64,000 nucleotides of DNA from Bradyrhizobiaceae bacterium. Lineage in GTDB: Bacteria > Pseudomonadota > Alphaproteobacteria > Rhizobiales > Xanthobacteraceae. The notes beneath the pieces are model-generated. The model worked only from the letters and a program-made list of their open reading frames with translations, was not told the origin of the DNA and made no database searches. The stretch spans positions 48,545 to 112,544 of the forward strand of contig RXJJ01000008.1 of assembly GCA_003963145.1 (NCBI GenBank). Direction: 5' to 3'. The position numbers and the translations under genes are program-made. This document shows positions 43,259 through 52,609 of this stretch, piece by piece; position 1 is the first letter of the stretch, and each line of letters opens with the position of its first letter.

Positions 43259-43954
43259 TCAATCCTGTCCGGCCGGCGCTTTAGCAAACATATCCGAATG
43301 GGCCTGCACGATGGCCGAAGTTGCGTCGGCAAGGGCCGCGGCGGGACCGCGCACATCGCTCCAGATGAAATCGGCGGCCATGATGAATTCCGCGCCACTC
43401 GCCGCGAAAGCGCGGGCTTCGTCCAGCGTGGCCGCATAGCCGACGCATGGCGGCTCGAACAATTCCGCCCACCATTGCAGGCGCTCGAAAATCGCGTCCG
43501 TCGAGGGCCGTACGCCCTGCGTATCCGGTTCGCCGAACAGCACGTAGTCCGCGCCGGCCTCGCCCGCGACCATCGCGTCGTGACGGGTATGCAGCCCGCC
43601 GACGCCCAGAATGCGTTCGGGCTTCAGCGAGGGCATCGCCTCCCGCATCGCCTCGATACCGGAGACGTGCGCGCCGTCCGCGCCGCTGCGTGCAACGATT
43701 CCGTAATGCTGATCGAGCAGCAGCGCCGCGCCCGCTTTCTGCACGGCCGGCGCGATGGCCTTGACGCGCGTGATCAGGCTGCGCTCGTCCGCCGGCGCGA
43801 GCCGCAGCAGTACGGCGGCAATGTCGAACGCACCAAGCATCTGCGGCAACTGCGCCAGCAGCGCCGCGGGATCGGCGAGCGGGAGCGTTGCGAGATAAAG
43901 CCGCGGCACGGGCGGTGGCGGCGCTGGCTTTGGAGATTTCTTTGACGATGCCAT
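43259..43954 (-). CDS. Thiamine-phosphate-synthase-like protein
   Basis: TIM-barrel protein of 231 aa resembling ThiE. The layout is right (VPRLYLATLP start, ARSGADGAHV middle, DAMVAGEAGADYVLFGEPD), but canonical residues differ: the usual ND in the substrate loop is DQ (LLDQHYG), and the GPVFxTxTK phosphate loop reads FGEPDTQG. It may be a divergent ThiE or a moonlighting barrel. The ATG at 43954 is preferred over the upstream GTG. The upstream gene on the same strand is fba, separated by a terminator. Confidence 0.6.
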   Translation of the reverse strand: MASSKKSPKPAPPPPVPRLYLATLPLADPAALLAQLPQMLGAFDIAAVLLRLAPADERSLITRVKAIAPAVQKAGAALLLDQHYGIVARSGADGAHVSGIEAMREAMPSLKPERILGVGGLHTRHDAMVAGEAGADYVLFGEPDTQGVRPSTDAIFERLQWWAELFEPPCVGYAATLDEARAFAASGAEFIMAADFIWSDVRGPAAALADATSAIVQAHSDMFAKAPAGQD

Positions 43955-43990
43955 GAAGGAACCTGCGATGACATGCACCACAGCATTGTT

Positions 43991-44019
43991 ACAAAAATGC
44001 GCCGCGGATGCGGCGCATT
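43991..44019 (-). terminator. Terminator of fba
   Basis: Perfect 10-bp stem AATGCGCCGC / GCGGCGCATT with a GGAT loop; read on the minus strand the stem is followed by TTTTTGT. It closes the fba transcript 28 bases after its stop. Confidence 0.9.
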
Positions 44020-44046
44020 GGGCGTTTTAATAATCGGAAGCCGGGT

Positions 44047-45081
44047 TCACGCCGCCTTCTTGCTTTCCAGATCGGCCTTCCATTCACCCTTGCTGGCGAG
44101 CGAATTCATGTAGGCGCGATGGTCGAATGCCTTTTGCGCGGCAGGCACGTTTTCCGTCTTGCCCGACCAGGCCTTCTGCGGCGCGGCCTGCAAGGCGCGG
44201 CCGTAGGAGAAGGTGAGCTTCCACGGCAGATCGCCGATCCGGTTCATGGCGTCGAGATGCGCCGTGGCTTCTTCGTCCGACTGGCCGCCCGACAGGAAAG
44301 CGATGCCGGGCACCGCAGGCGGAACGCAGTTCTTCAGCATGCGCACGGTTTTTTCGGCGACCTCCTCGACGGACGCCTGCTTCGCAGACTTCTTGCCCGA
44401 GATCGCCATGTTCGGCTTCAGCACCATGCCCTCGAGCGCGACCTTCTGATGGTAAAGCTCCTGGAACGTCGTCTTGAGCACCCACTCGGTCACCGCGTAG
44501 CAGGTGTCGATGTCGTGCGCGCCGTCCATCAGCACTTCCGGCTCGACGATCGGCACGATCTGCGCCTGCTGACACAGCGCGGCGTAGCGCGCGAGCGCGT
44601 GCGCATTGGTGTGGATCGCGGTGTGGCTCGGAATACCCTTCGCCCGGTCGATGTCGATGACCGCGCGCCATTTGGCGAAGCGCGCGCCGCCTTCGTAATA
44701 CTTCTTCAGCCGTTCGGAAAGCTTGTCGAGGCCGACAGTGATGAGTTCGCCGGGACAGCCGGGCAAAGGCTGCGTGCCTTCATCCACCTTGATGCCGGGG
44801 ATCGAGCCGGCCTGCTCGATCAGCTTCACCAGCGGCGTGCCGTCTTTCGCTTTTTGCCAGAAGGTTTCATCGTAAAGGATGACGCCCGAAATATGCTTCG
44901 TCATCGCGTTCTTCGAACGGAACATCATTTCGCGATAGTCGCGGCGGTTGTCCTCGCTGGACTCGACGCCGATCGCATCGAAGCGCTTCTTGATGGTGCC
45001 GGAGGATTCGTCGGCGGCGAGAATGCCGCGGCCCGGCGCGACCATGGCCACGGCGATCTTGTTGAGGTCAGCGAGATTCAT
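44047..45081 (-). CDS. fba: Class I fructose-bisphosphate aldolase
   Basis: Aldolase of 344 aa of the class I (Schiff-base, metal-independent) type usual in animals and plants. Motifs: GILAADESSGTIKKRF near residue 20, KWRAVIDIDRAKGIP, IVPIVEPEVLMDGAHD, the Schiff-base lysine region EGMVLKPNMAISGKK and AFLSGGQSDEEAT. It catalyses reversible cleavage of fructose 1,6-bisphosphate. The ATG at 45081 follows GGGAGAAT; a TTG one codon earlier is unlikely. It follows pgk with a 119-base gap. Confidence 0.95.
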   Translation of the reverse strand: MNLADLNKIAVAMVAPGRGILAADESSGTIKKRFDAIGVESSEDNRRDYREMMFRSKNAMTKHISGVILYDETFWQKAKDGTPLVKLIEQAGSIPGIKVDEGTQPLPGCPGELITVGLDKLSERLKKYYEGGARFAKWRAVIDIDRAKGIPSHTAIHTNAHALARYAALCQQAQIVPIVEPEVLMDGAHDIDTCYAVTEWVLKTTFQELYHQKVALEGMVLKPNMAISGKKSAKQASVEEVAEKTVRMLKNCVPPAVPGIAFLSGGQSDEEATAHLDAMNRIGDLPWKLTFSYGRALQAAPQKAWSGKTENVPAAQKAFDHRAYMNSLASKGEWKADLESKKAA

Positions 45082-45200
45082 CAAATTCTCCCGAAACGGT
45101 CTGCAATTGGCGTGATGGTTCGTCTCTAATTACGTAAATGGCCGGACACGGGTTCCGTTGCGGACCCTATCGTAACGTTTTCCGGCGCGGTCCGCTCGCG

Positions 45201-46394
45201 TCATTTGGCCCTCAAAACCTCGACACCGGGCAACGGCTTGCCTTCCATCCATTCGAGGAATGCGCCGCCCGCCGTCGAGACATAGGTAAAATCCTCAGCC
45301 ACGCCGGCATGGTTGAGCGCGGCCACGGTATCGCCGCCGCCGGCGATGGAAATCAGCTTGCCGTCGCGGGTGCGTCCGGCGGCATGACGCGCGGCCTGCA
45401 CGGTGCCGCGGTCGAACGGCTTGATCTCGAACGCGCCGAGCGGGCCGTTCCAGACCAGCGTGGCGGCCTCGTCCATCGCGGCGCGCACGCGGTCGACCGA
45501 CTTTGGCCCGACATCGAGGATCATGGCATCGGAGGGGATCGCATCGAGCCCGGACGCATGGGAGGGCGCGTGCACCTTGAACTCGGTGGCGACCACGGCG
45601 TCCACCGGCAGAATGATCGCGCATTTGACCTGTTCGGCCTTGTCCAGAATGCGCAGCGCGGTCGGCGCGAGATCCTTTTCGCACAGGGATTTTCCGACAT
45701 CGACTCCCTGTGCGTGCAGGAAGGTGTTGGCCATGCCGCCGCCGATCACCAGCGCATCGACCTTGCTGACGAGATTTTCCAGGAGGTCGAGCTTGGTGGA
45801 GACTTTCGCGCCGCCGATGATGGCGATCACCGGATGGGTCGGAGCTTCCAGCGCCTTGGTCAGCGCGTCGAGTTCGGCCTGCATGGTGCGCCCGGCATAG
45901 GCCGGCAGCACATGGCCGAGGCCTTCGGTCGAAGCATGGGCGCGGTGCGCGGTGGAAAACGCGTCGTTGACCCAGATATCACCGAGTTTCGCCAGTTCGG
46001 CGACGAAGGCCGGGTCGTTCTTTTCCTCGCCCTTGTGGAAGCGGGTGTTCTCGAGGCAGATGATGTCGCCATCCTTCATCATCGCCACCGCGCTTTGCGC
46101 GGGCTCGCCGACGCAGTCGGGAATGAACTCGACATGCTTGCGCAGCACGTAAGCCAGCGTGATCGCGACAGGACGCAGCGATTCTTTCGGATCGGGCCCC
46201 TTGGGCCGGCCGAAATGCGAGAGCAGGATGACCTTGCCGCCCTTTTCGGAAATCTCGATGATGGTCTTGGCGACGCGCACGAGACGCGTGGCGTCCGACA
46301 CGCGTCCATTATCCATCGGCACGTTGAGATCGACGCGGAGCAGGACGCGTTTGTCCTTCACGTCCACATCGTCGAGGGTGCGGAATCCAGACAT
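45201..46394 (-). CDS. pgk: Phosphoglycerate kinase
   Basis: Enzyme of 397 aa interconverting 1,3-bisphosphoglycerate and 3-phosphoglycerate with ADP/ATP. Signature motifs are [19 protein letters not shown] at the N-terminus, [28 protein letters not shown] and the nucleotide loop [12 protein letters not shown]. It sits 122 bases downstream of gap. A hairpin separates gap from pgk, so the stoichiometry may be adjusted between them. Confidence 0.97.
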   Translation of the reverse strand: MSGFRTLDDVDVKDKRVLLRVDLNVPMDNGRVSDATRLVRVAKTIIEISEKGGKVILLSHFGRPKGPDPKESLRPVAITLAYVLRKHVEFIPDCVGEPAQSAVAMMKDGDIICLENTRFHKGEEKNDPAFVAELAKLGDIWVNDAFSTAHRAHASTEGLGHVLPAYAGRTMQAELDALTKALEAPTHPVIAIIGGAKVSTKLDLLENLVSKVDALVIGGGMANTFLHAQGVDVGKSLCEKDLAPTALRILDKAEQVKCAIILPVDAVVATEFKVHAPSHASGLDAIPSDAMILDVGPKSVDRVRAAMDEAATLVWNGPLGAFEIKPFDRGTVQAARHAAGRTRDGKLISIAGGGDTVAALNHAGVAEDFTYVSTAGGAFLEWMEGKPLPGVEVLRAK

Positions 46395-46480
46395 CGCGAC
46401 CTTGCGTTCTTCCCCGTTATCACCCCGTGATGCGAGCGCCGTCGGCGCGCGGCCAGAGGTGATTTTTTATGAGTGGCATC

Positions 46481-46506
46481 TTCGGGGCGCGCGAACGCGC
46501 CCCGGA
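46481..46506 (-). terminator. Intercistronic hairpin between gap and pgk
   Basis: Stem CGGGGCGCG / CGCGCCCCG (9 perfect pairs plus an outer A-T and wobble) with a CGAA loop. No U-run follows on the minus strand, so it probably protects the gap mRNA 3' end rather than stopping transcription. Confidence 0.5.
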
Positions 46507-46516
46507 TGAAACGGTG

Positions 46517-47524
46517 TCAGATCAGCTTGCCCATCGCGACGGCGGTATCCGCCATGCGGTTGGAGAAGCCCCATTCGTTGTCGTACCAGGACATCACGCG
46601 CACGAGATTGCCGCCCTGCACCTTGGTCTGATCCATGGCGAAGGTGGACGAGCTCGGATCGTGGTTGAAATCGATCGACACGTTCGGGGCTTCGGTGAAG
46701 GACAGGATGCCCTTGAGCTGCTGCTGGGCCGCGCGCTTGAACGCGTCGTTGATCTCGTCCTTGGTGGTCGGCCGCTTGGCGACAACCTTGAGATCGATCA
46801 CCGAGACGTTCGGCGTCGGCACGCGGATCGACACACCGTCGAGCTTGCCCTTGAGTTCGGGCAGCACGAGGCCGATCGCCTTGGCCGCGCCGGTTGAGGT
46901 CGGGATCATCGACATCGCCGCCGCGCGGGCGCGGTAGAGATCCTTGTGCATGGTGTCGAGCGTCGGCTGGTCGCCGGTGTAGGCGTGAACCGTGGTCATG
47001 AAGCCGGTCTCGATACCCACCGTGTCGTTCAGCACCTTGGCGACCGGCGCGAGGCAGTTGGTGGTGCAGGAGCCGTTCGAGACCACGGTGTGGTCCTTGG
47101 TCAGGACGTCATGATTGACGCCGAACACGATAGTCGCGTCCGCACCATCGGCGGGAGCGGAGATCAGAACGCGCTTGGCGCCGGCGGTGAGATGTGCTGC
47201 GGCCTTGTCACGCGCGGTGAAAATGCCGGTGCATTCCAGCGCGATATCGACGCCGAGTTCCTTCCACGGCAGCGTGGTCGGATCCTTGATCGCGGTGACC
47301 TTGATCTTGCCGAGGCCGATATCGATGGTGTCGCCATCGACTTTCACCTCGCCGGGGAAGCGGCCGTGCACCGAGTCGTATCGAAACAGGTGGGCGTTGG
47401 TCTCGACCGGGCCGAGGTCGTTAATGGCGACGACCTGGATGTCCGTGCGCTTGGCTTCATAGATGGCGCGCAGAATATTGCGGCCGATACGGCCAAATCC
47501 ATTGATCGCGACCCGGACTGCCAT
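46517..47524 (-). CDS. gap: Glyceraldehyde-3-phosphate dehydrogenase
   Basis: GAPDH of 335 aa. NAD(P)-binding [13 protein letters not shown] at the N-terminus; the catalytic Cys153 in [13 protein letters not shown]; substrate binding in [15 protein letters not shown]. It works in glycolysis, gluconeogenesis and, if present, the Calvin cycle. It is downstream of tkt after 100 bases, on the same strand. Confidence 0.97.
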   Translation of the reverse strand: MAVRVAINGFGRIGRNILRAIYEAKRTDIQVVAINDLGPVETNAHLFRYDSVHGRFPGEVKVDGDTIDIGLGKIKVTAIKDPTTLPWKELGVDIALECTGIFTARDKAAAHLTAGAKRVLISAPADGADATIVFGVNHDVLTKDHTVVSNGSCTTNCLAPVAKVLNDTVGIETGFMTTVHAYTGDQPTLDTMHKDLYRARAAAMSMIPTSTGAAKAIGLVLPELKGKLDGVSIRVPTPNVSVIDLKVVAKRPTTKDEINDAFKRAAQQQLKGILSFTEAPNVSIDFNHDPSSSTFAMDQTKVQGGNLVRVMSWYDNEWGFSNRMADTAVAMGKLI

Positions 47525-47624
47525 TTCCCTGTGTCTCCTTCACAAAATGACGATTTTCGAGGCGGTTTTTGCCCCGAAAGACGGCGTTATGCAATCATCC
47601 GAAATGCCTGAATCCCGAAAAGAG

Positions 47625-49631
47625 TTACCGGGTGTTGAGGCGCGCCTCGGCGGCTTTGGCGACGGCGTCGGCGGTGATGCCGAAATGATTGTACAGTTCC
47701 TTATATGGGGCGCTCGCGCCGAAACTGCTCATGCCGACGAAGATTCCGTCGGGTCCGATGAGCGCATCCCAGCCCTGCCGGATTGCGGCCTCGACCGCGA
47801 TCTTCACCGGCGCGTTGCCGATAATCGCGGCACGGGCGGATTCTGGCGCTTCCATGAGCAGATCCATGCAGGGCACCGACACCACGCGGGCCGCGATGCC
47901 TCTGGCTTTCAGCAGTTTCTGCGCTTCCACCGCCAACGAAACCTCCGAGCCGGAGGCAAAGATCGAGACCTTCGCTTCGCCGTCAGCCTTTGAAATCTCA
48001 TAAGCGCCTGCGGCGGATTTGTTCTCGGCGTCGTCGGTGAGGCGCAGCTGCGGCAGGTTCTGGCGGGTCAGCGCCAGCACGCTCGGACGATGCTTCGCCT
48101 CAAGTGCAAGCTGCCAGCATTCCAGCGTCTCGACCGTATCGCAGGGGCGGAACACGTTGAGGTTCGGGATCGCGCGCAATGCGGCGAGATGCTCGACCGG
48201 CTGATGGGTGGGGCCGTCCTCGCCAAGTCCGATGGAATCGTGGGTCAGAACGTGGATGGCGCGAACCTCCATCAAGGCGGCAAGCCGCAGCGCCGGCCGC
48301 AGATAATCGGAGAATACGAGGAAAGTTCCGGAATACGGAATGAGACCGCCGTGCAGCGACATGCCGTTCATCGCCGCCGCCATGCCGTGCTCGCGGATGC
48401 CGTAGTTCACGTAGCGTCCGCCGTAATTGTTGGCGGAGATCGCGACCATGCCCTTGACGCGGGTGTTGTTGGAACCGGTGAGGTCCGCCGATCCGCCGAT
48501 CATTTCCGGCACCGCCGGAATCAGTACGTCCAGCACCTGCTCGGATGCCGTGCGGGTGGCGATGTCCTTCGGCGCGGCCGCGAGCGCCGATTTCATTTTA
48601 GTGACGGCATCGGCCAGCGCCTTGGCCGGCAACTCGCCGTCCATGCGCCGCTTGAACTCTGCGCGCAGGGCGGCGTCTTTCGCCGCGAAACGCTTGTCCC
48701 ATTCGGCGCCGGCCGCCGCGCCCCGCGATCCCGCCGCGCGCCATGCGCCGAGAATGTCCTGCGGGATTTCGAACGGCGACGCGTCCCAGCCGAGCTTCTT
48801 GCGCGCGCCGGCGATTTCCTCCGCGCCGAGCGGCGAGCCGTGGGACTTTTCGGAGCCGGCCTTGGTCGGCGCGCCGAAGGCGATGATGGTCTTGCAGGCG
48901 ATCAGCGTCGGCTTGTCCGACTTCTGCGCGCGCGTCAGCGCATCCGCGATGGCCTTGTGGTCGTGGCCGTCGATCCGCTCGGCGTTCCAGCCCGCGGCCT
49001 CGAACCGTTTCACCTGATCGACGGAGTCCGACAGCGAAATTGCGCCGTCGATCGAGATGCCGTTGTCGTCGAACAGCACGATCAGGCGATTGAGTTTCAG
49101 ATGACCTGCGAACGCGATGGCTTCCTGGCTGATGCCTTCCATCAGATCGCCGTCGGAGGCGAGCACGTAAGTATGGTGGTCGACGATGTCGCCGCCGAAT
49201 TCGGCCGCGAGGTGCCGCTCCGCCAGCGCCATGCCGACGGCGGTGGCGATGCCCTGACCGAGCGGACCCGTCGTCGTCTCGACGCCTGGTGTCAGAAAGT
49301 TTTCCGGATGGCCCGGCGTCAGCGAGCCGAGCTGACGGAAATTCTGGATCTGCTCGATGGTCATCGACTTGTTGCCGGTGAGATACAGCAACGCGTAGAG
49401 CAGCATCGAGCCGTGACCGGCCGACAGCACGAAGCGGTCGCGGTCGGCCCATTTCGGATCGGCGGCGTCGAATTTCAGGAACTGGGTGAACAGCACGGTG
49501 GCGATGTCGGCAGCGCCCATCGGCAGGCCCGGATGACCGGATTTCGCCTTCTCGACGGCATCCATCGCAAGGGCGCGAATCGCATTGGCCATGCGGGAGG
49601 GATCGACGTGCGGGGTCTGCGCCTGGGACAT
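47625..49631 (-). CDS. tkt: Transketolase
   Basis: Thiamine-diphosphate transketolase of 668 aa. The cofactor motif is [17 protein letters not shown] (about residues 158-174), followed by DDNGISIDG; later motifs are [20 protein letters not shown] and the C-terminal GISSFG-like [14 protein letters not shown]. It transfers two-carbon units in the pentose-phosphate and Calvin cycles. It is the first gene of the tkt-gap-pgk-fba run and diverges from the DUF4164-zapA pair; bulged hairpins B and C sit in the upstream region. Confidence 0.97.
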   Translation of the reverse strand: MSQAQTPHVDPSRMANAIRALAMDAVEKAKSGHPGLPMGAADIATVLFTQFLKFDAADPKWADRDRFVLSAGHGSMLLYALLYLTGNKSMTIEQIQNFRQLGSLTPGHPENFLTPGVETTTGPLGQGIATAVGMALAERHLAAEFGGDIVDHHTYVLASDGDLMEGISQEAIAFAGHLKLNRLIVLFDDNGISIDGAISLSDSVDQVKRFEAAGWNAERIDGHDHKAIADALTRAQKSDKPTLIACKTIIAFGAPTKAGSEKSHGSPLGAEEIAGARKKLGWDASPFEIPQDILGAWRAAGSRGAAAGAEWDKRFAAKDAALRAEFKRRMDGELPAKALADAVTKMKSALAAAPKDIATRTASEQVLDVLIPAVPEMIGGSADLTGSNNTRVKGMVAISANNYGGRYVNYGIREHGMAAAMNGMSLHGGLIPYSGTFLVFSDYLRPALRLAALMEVRAIHVLTHDSIGLGEDGPTHQPVEHLAALRAIPNLNVFRPCDTVETLECWQLALEAKHRPSVLALTRQNLPQLRLTDDAENKSAAGAYEISKADGEAKVSIFASGSEVSLAVEAQKLLKARGIAARVVSVPCMDLLMEAPESARAAIIGNAPVKIAVEAAIRQGWDALIGPDGIFVGMSSFGASAPYKELYNHFGITADAVAKAAEARLNTR

Positions 49632-49710
49632 GAATTTTCGCCTGAAATGAAAATGGAGGGTAGCTGGCGGGTGGATAGCACCCCGGCACTGATGAGTCCA
49701 AGCAACACTC

Positions 49711-49786
49711 TTGGTGGTCCGGTTTTAACATCCGGATTTCGGCCCGGCTGGCACCGATACGGATGTTAAAACCAAAGGACCACCAA
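49711..49786. repeat. Bulged long hairpin B
   Basis: Inverted repeat upstream of tkt. The outer stem TTGGTGGTCC / GGACCACCAA is 10 bp, then a 3-nt bulge AAA on the right arm, then a 14-bp inner stem (GGTTTTAACATCCG / CGGATGTTAAAACC), with a 25-nt loop (49735-49759). It has no sequence similarity to hairpins A or C but the same architecture. Confidence 0.8.
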
Positions 49787-49800
49787 CAAATATAAGGTTT

Positions 49801-49877
49801 CCCGTGGAGTTTTGGATTTGACATTCGCTTTGCAAACCGCGGCCGGTCTCGGGCGAATGCCAAATCCACTCCACGGG
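49801..49877. repeat. Bulged long hairpin C
   Basis: Inverted repeat 14 bases after hairpin B. The outer stem CCCGTGGAGT / ACTCCACGGG is 10 bp, then a 3-nt bulge TTT on the left arm, then a 15-position inner stem with one mismatch (GGATTTG-A-CATTCGC), with a 24-nt loop (49829-49852). Orientation of the bulge matches A; B has it on the opposite arm. Confidence 0.8.
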
Positions 49878-50086
49878 CCTTCGCAGTGCACCTTTGTCTT
49901 AATGGTGCATAGTTCGCACCGGCCGTTGCGTTCGTTTCGACACAGCCCTAACTTAAACGTCTAAACGCTTGTTGGCTCGGGGTTTTCTCCGGCGCGGAGA
50001 TCGCGGCACGCGCAGCCGTTTCGGCGGTTGTGGCATGCGCGTCTCCGCCGGATGCTTATCCCCCGAAAAGGGCTTGTTGTTCGCGT
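49878..50086. other. Intergenic region between hairpin C and DUF4164
   Basis: Together with hairpins B and C this is the 455-base gap between the divergent tkt and DUF4164 genes. It must contain the DUF4164-zapA promoter. I see a small inverted repeat TGCACC / GGTGCA at 49887-49909 but no convincing promoter or RNA. Confidence 0.35.
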
Positions 50087-50413
50087 ATGACCGATCGCAC
50101 CTCCAGCGGACTTGCCGCTTCCGAATTCGCCCCCGGCGCGAGCGACATCGAGCTTGCGACGCGCCGCCTTGCCGCCGCGCTGGACGCGCTGGAAAGTGCG
50201 GTTGAGCGCAGGCGCGAGCAGGAGCGCGGCGAGGAGGAGCTTGCCGCGCGGATTCATGCGCTCGGCGTCGACCGCTCGCGTCTTGCCCATGAACTCGATG
50301 GCACGCTGGTGCGCTCGCGCGAACTGGAGAAAACCAATCGCGAAATCGCGCAGCGGCTGGATGTCGCGATCGACACCATCAAATCGGTGATCGAGGCGGG
50401 AGATCAGGCGTGA
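50087..50413 (+). CDS. DUF4164 coiled-coil protein
   Basis: Protein of 108 aa, mostly helical, with heptad patterns (ELATRRLAAALDALESAVER, REQERGEEELAARIHAL, then TNREIAQRLDVAIDTIKSVI). This is the DUF4164 family, which in Alphaproteobacteria sits next to zapA and may be a division-associated coiled coil. The ATG at 50087 is the first that starts the conserved region; the upstream frame has no site. ZapA follows after 22 bases. Confidence 0.8.
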   Translation: MTDRTSSGLAASEFAPGASDIELATRRLAAALDALESAVERRREQERGEEELAARIHALGVDRSRLAHELDGTLVRSRELEKTNREIAQRLDVAIDTIKSVIEAGDQA

Positions 50414-50435
50414 GCAGCCCGCACATGAGCGTCCG

Positions 50436-50822
50436 ATGAGCACGCACGTCAACGTCACCATCAACGGCCGCCAGTATCGCATGGCCTGCGAGGAGGGGCA
50501 GGAGACGCGCCTCCTGCGTCTTGCCGAAACGCTGGAATCGCGGGTCGAGAGCCTGCGCGGCAAGTTCGGTGAAATCGGCGACCAGCGCCTGACCGTGATG
50601 GCGTCGCTGACCATCGCGGACGAACTGGTCGACGCCGAACGCCGGATTCGCGGCCTGATGGAAGAAATCGAAGCGCTGCGCGAGGTACGCCTCACCGCCG
50701 CCGACCGCGCGCGCGCCACGCAAACCGCCGTCGCCAACGCGCTCAACGCCGCTTCCGACCGCATCGAGAAGATGACGCGCGAGCTCAATCGTCCGGCCGG
50801 GCAGGGCGTCGCGCTCGGTTAG
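50436..50822 (+). CDS. zapA: Cell division protein ZapA
   Basis: ZapA of 128 aa, an FtsZ-associated protein that stabilises Z-ring bundles. N-terminal HVNVTINGRQYRMACEEGQE is the conserved beta-hairpin domain, followed by a helical part (RLLRLAETLESRVESL, VMASLTIADELVDAE). The synteny zapA, 6S RNA, 5-formyl-THF cyclo-ligase is also found in E. coli and supports the call. Confidence 0.93.
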   Translation: MSTHVNVTINGRQYRMACEEGQETRLLRLAETLESRVESLRGKFGEIGDQRLTVMASLTIADELVDAERRIRGLMEEIEALREVRLTAADRARATQTAVANALNAASDRIEKMTRELNRPAGQGVALG

Positions 50823-50892
50823 TATTTGATCGCAACACCTTAAGTTGTGGCGCGCCAAGCTGGCGGGACGGCCCGATCGTCGCTACATTGCA

Positions 50893-51062
50893 GGGGCGAG
50901 GCTGCGCCGCACGTCAGGAGCCAACATATCCCCGGGGCCTTATCGATCCTTTAGGGAACTGTCCCTGGCCGGGTCCGTGGACCCGATCATATGGTGCCCA
51001 CCTACTTTCGTAGGGAACTCCGGGATCGAGCGCTTCAACGGCGTCTGCGGCTTCGCACTTTT
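50893..51062 (+). ncRNA. ssrS: 6S RNA (ssrS) locus
   Basis: Between zapA and the 5-formyl-THF cyclo-ligase gene, the conserved position of 6S RNA in proteobacteria. The ends pair: GCGAGGCTGC (50896-50905) with GCGGCTTCGC (51047-51056), 10 pairs including two wobbles, followed by CTTTTG as terminator. The middle has several imperfect stems, such as GGGTCC-GT-GGACCC, and an internal open region. A CTACAT-like -10 sits just before the 5' end. Exact ends are approximate. 6S RNA binds sigma-70 RNA polymerase in stationary phase. Confidence 0.78.
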
Positions 51063-51073
51063 GTTTGTTATTT

Positions 51074-51174
51074 GTCGTTCCCGCGAAGGCGGGGACCCGG
51101 ACTTTTCAAACAAAATGCGGGTCGATGTAGTATGACCTTGCCGGGCCTCTGCGTCCCGCCTTCGCGGGAACGAC
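51074..51174. repeat. Inverted REP-like pair
   Basis: Two inverted copies of a 22-23-base palindromic unit (GTCGTTCCCGCGAAGGCGGG and its complement at 51153-51174, one C shorter). Each has its own hairpin CCCGC-CTTC-GCGGG. It resembles the REP/BIME-type repeats abundant in this bacterial group, located between ssrS and the next gene. Confidence 0.75.
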
Positions 51175-51186
51175 ACGGAGGTAGCG

Positions 51187-51777
51187 GTGAAGGACAATCT
51201 TTCCTTGCGGCAATCCAAGACGGACCTTCGCGCCGCCGCCCTCGCGCGGCGCAACGAGCTGAGCCCGGCGGAGCGCGAGACTGCTGCCCGGTCGCTCGCC
51301 GCACACGCCCTTCCGATCGAACAGCCGCCAGGCCTGTGCGTCGCAGGATTCTCATCCATCCGCAGTGAGATCGATGTCGCGCCGCTGATGCAGGCGTTCG
51401 CGGCGCGGGGTGCGTCGCTCGCGCTGCCGGTTGTCACGGGTGAAAACCGGCCGCTGACCTTCCGGCGCTGGACAGACGACACGCGGCTGGTGCGCGGGCC
51501 TTACGGCATCTTCGAGCCGTCATCCGAGGCCGACGAAATCGAGCCCGATATCGTGTTGGTGCCGCTCGCTGCGTTCGACCGTGCCGGCCATCGCATCGGC
51601 TATGGCGGCGGCTATTACGACCGCACGCTGGAGCGCCTTCGCAAATCGAAGAAAATCACCGCCATCGGCGTCGGCTTTTCGGTGCAGGAAATTCCCGCCG
51701 TGCCGTCATCCGACCACGACGCACGGCTCGATCTTGTGCTAACGGAAAAGGAAGTCATCGACTTCCGGAGCACGTGA
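51187..51777 (+). CDS. ygfA: 5-formyltetrahydrofolate cyclo-ligase
   Basis: Enzyme of 196 aa that converts 5-formyl-THF to 5,10-methenyl-THF. The signature is the C-terminal FDRAGHRIGYGGGYYDRTLE, with SIRSEIDVAPL and VLVPLAAFDR before it. It starts with GTG, with GGAGG a few bases upstream, right after the REP-like pair. The next gene starts with a GTG immediately after the stop. Confidence 0.93.
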   Translation: MKDNLSLRQSKTDLRAAALARRNELSPAERETAARSLAAHALPIEQPPGLCVAGFSSIRSEIDVAPLMQAFAARGASLALPVVTGENRPLTFRRWTDDTRLVRGPYGIFEPSSEADEIEPDIVLVPLAAFDRAGHRIGYGGGYYDRTLERLRKSKKITAIGVGFSVQEIPAVPSSDHDARLDLVLTEKEVIDFRST

Positions 51778-52599
51778 GTGAGAATTCTCTTTGTCGGCGA
51801 TGTTGTCGGGCGCAGCGGCCGCGCCGTGTTCACCGAAACCGTTCCCAACCTTATTCGCGACTGGAAGCTCGATCTGGTGATCGTCAACGGCGAAAATTCC
51901 GCCGGTGGCTTCGGTATCACCGAGGCGATTTATCAGGAACTCGTCGATGCCGGCGCCGATGCGATCACGCTCGGCAATCATTCCTGGGACCAGCGCGAGG
52001 CGCTGGTGTTCATCGAGCGCGCGCCGCGCCTGATCCGCCCCATCAATTTCAATCAGGGCACGCCGGGACGCGGCGCGGCCCTGATCGACACCAGGACCAG
52101 CAAGCGCGCGCTTGTGGTCAACGCCATCGCGCGCATTTTCATGCAGTCTTCCGACGAGCCTTTCGCGGCGGTCGACCGTGAATTGAATGCCTGCCGCCTT
52201 GGCGAGAGTGCCGACGCCATCGTGGTGGACATTCATGGCGAGGCGTCGAGCGAGAAACAGGCGATGGGTTATTTCTGCGACGGCCGCGCCAGCCTTGTCG
52301 TCGGCACCCACACCCATGTGCCGACCGCCGATCATCGCATTTTGCCGAACGGCACGGCCTACATGACCGACGCGGGCATGAGCGGCGATTACGAATCCAT
52401 CATCGGCATGCAGCGCGACGAGCCGATCGGGCGCTTCCTGCGCGGCTATCCGCAATCGCGGTTCGAGCCGGCGGACGGCGCGGGCACGCTGAGCGGGGTT
52501 GCTGTGCAGACGGATGATATCACCGGGCTGGCGATCTACATCGCGCCGGTGCGGATCGGGCCGATCCTCACTCCGACATCGCCTCCGAACTGGAAATGA
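51778..52599 (+). CDS. YmdB-family metallophosphoesterase
   Basis: Metallophosphoesterase of 273 aa of the TIGR00282/YmdB type. Metal-binding motifs are LFVGDVVGRSGR, VNGENSAGGFG, TLGNHSWDQREAL and VDIHGEASSEKQ, with VGTHTHVPTAD near residue 180. YmdB hydrolyses 2',3'-cyclic nucleotides or related substrates and influences RNA turnover in Bacillus. A GTG start immediately follows the cyclo-ligase stop. Confidence 0.9.
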   Translation: MRILFVGDVVGRSGRAVFTETVPNLIRDWKLDLVIVNGENSAGGFGITEAIYQELVDAGADAITLGNHSWDQREALVFIERAPRLIRPINFNQGTPGRGAALIDTRTSKRALVVNAIARIFMQSSDEPFAAVDRELNACRLGESADAIVVDIHGEASSEKQAMGYFCDGRASLVVGTHTHVPTADHRILPNGTAYMTDAGMSGDYESIIGMQRDEPIGRFLRGYPQSRFEPADGAGTLSGVAVQTDDITGLAIYIAPVRIGPILTPTSPPNWK

Positions 52600-52609
52600 C
52601 CGGCACAAT

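Noticed and set aside
48090-49769. A 559-codon plus-strand frame opposite tkt
   Set aside because: The minus strand encodes an unmistakable transketolase; the plus-strand translation has no family features.
49711-49877. Integron attC sites at hairpins B and C
   Set aside because: Folded hairpins with extrahelical bases recall attC, but there is no GTTRRRY / RYYYAAC at the ends, no integrase and no gene cassette arrangement.
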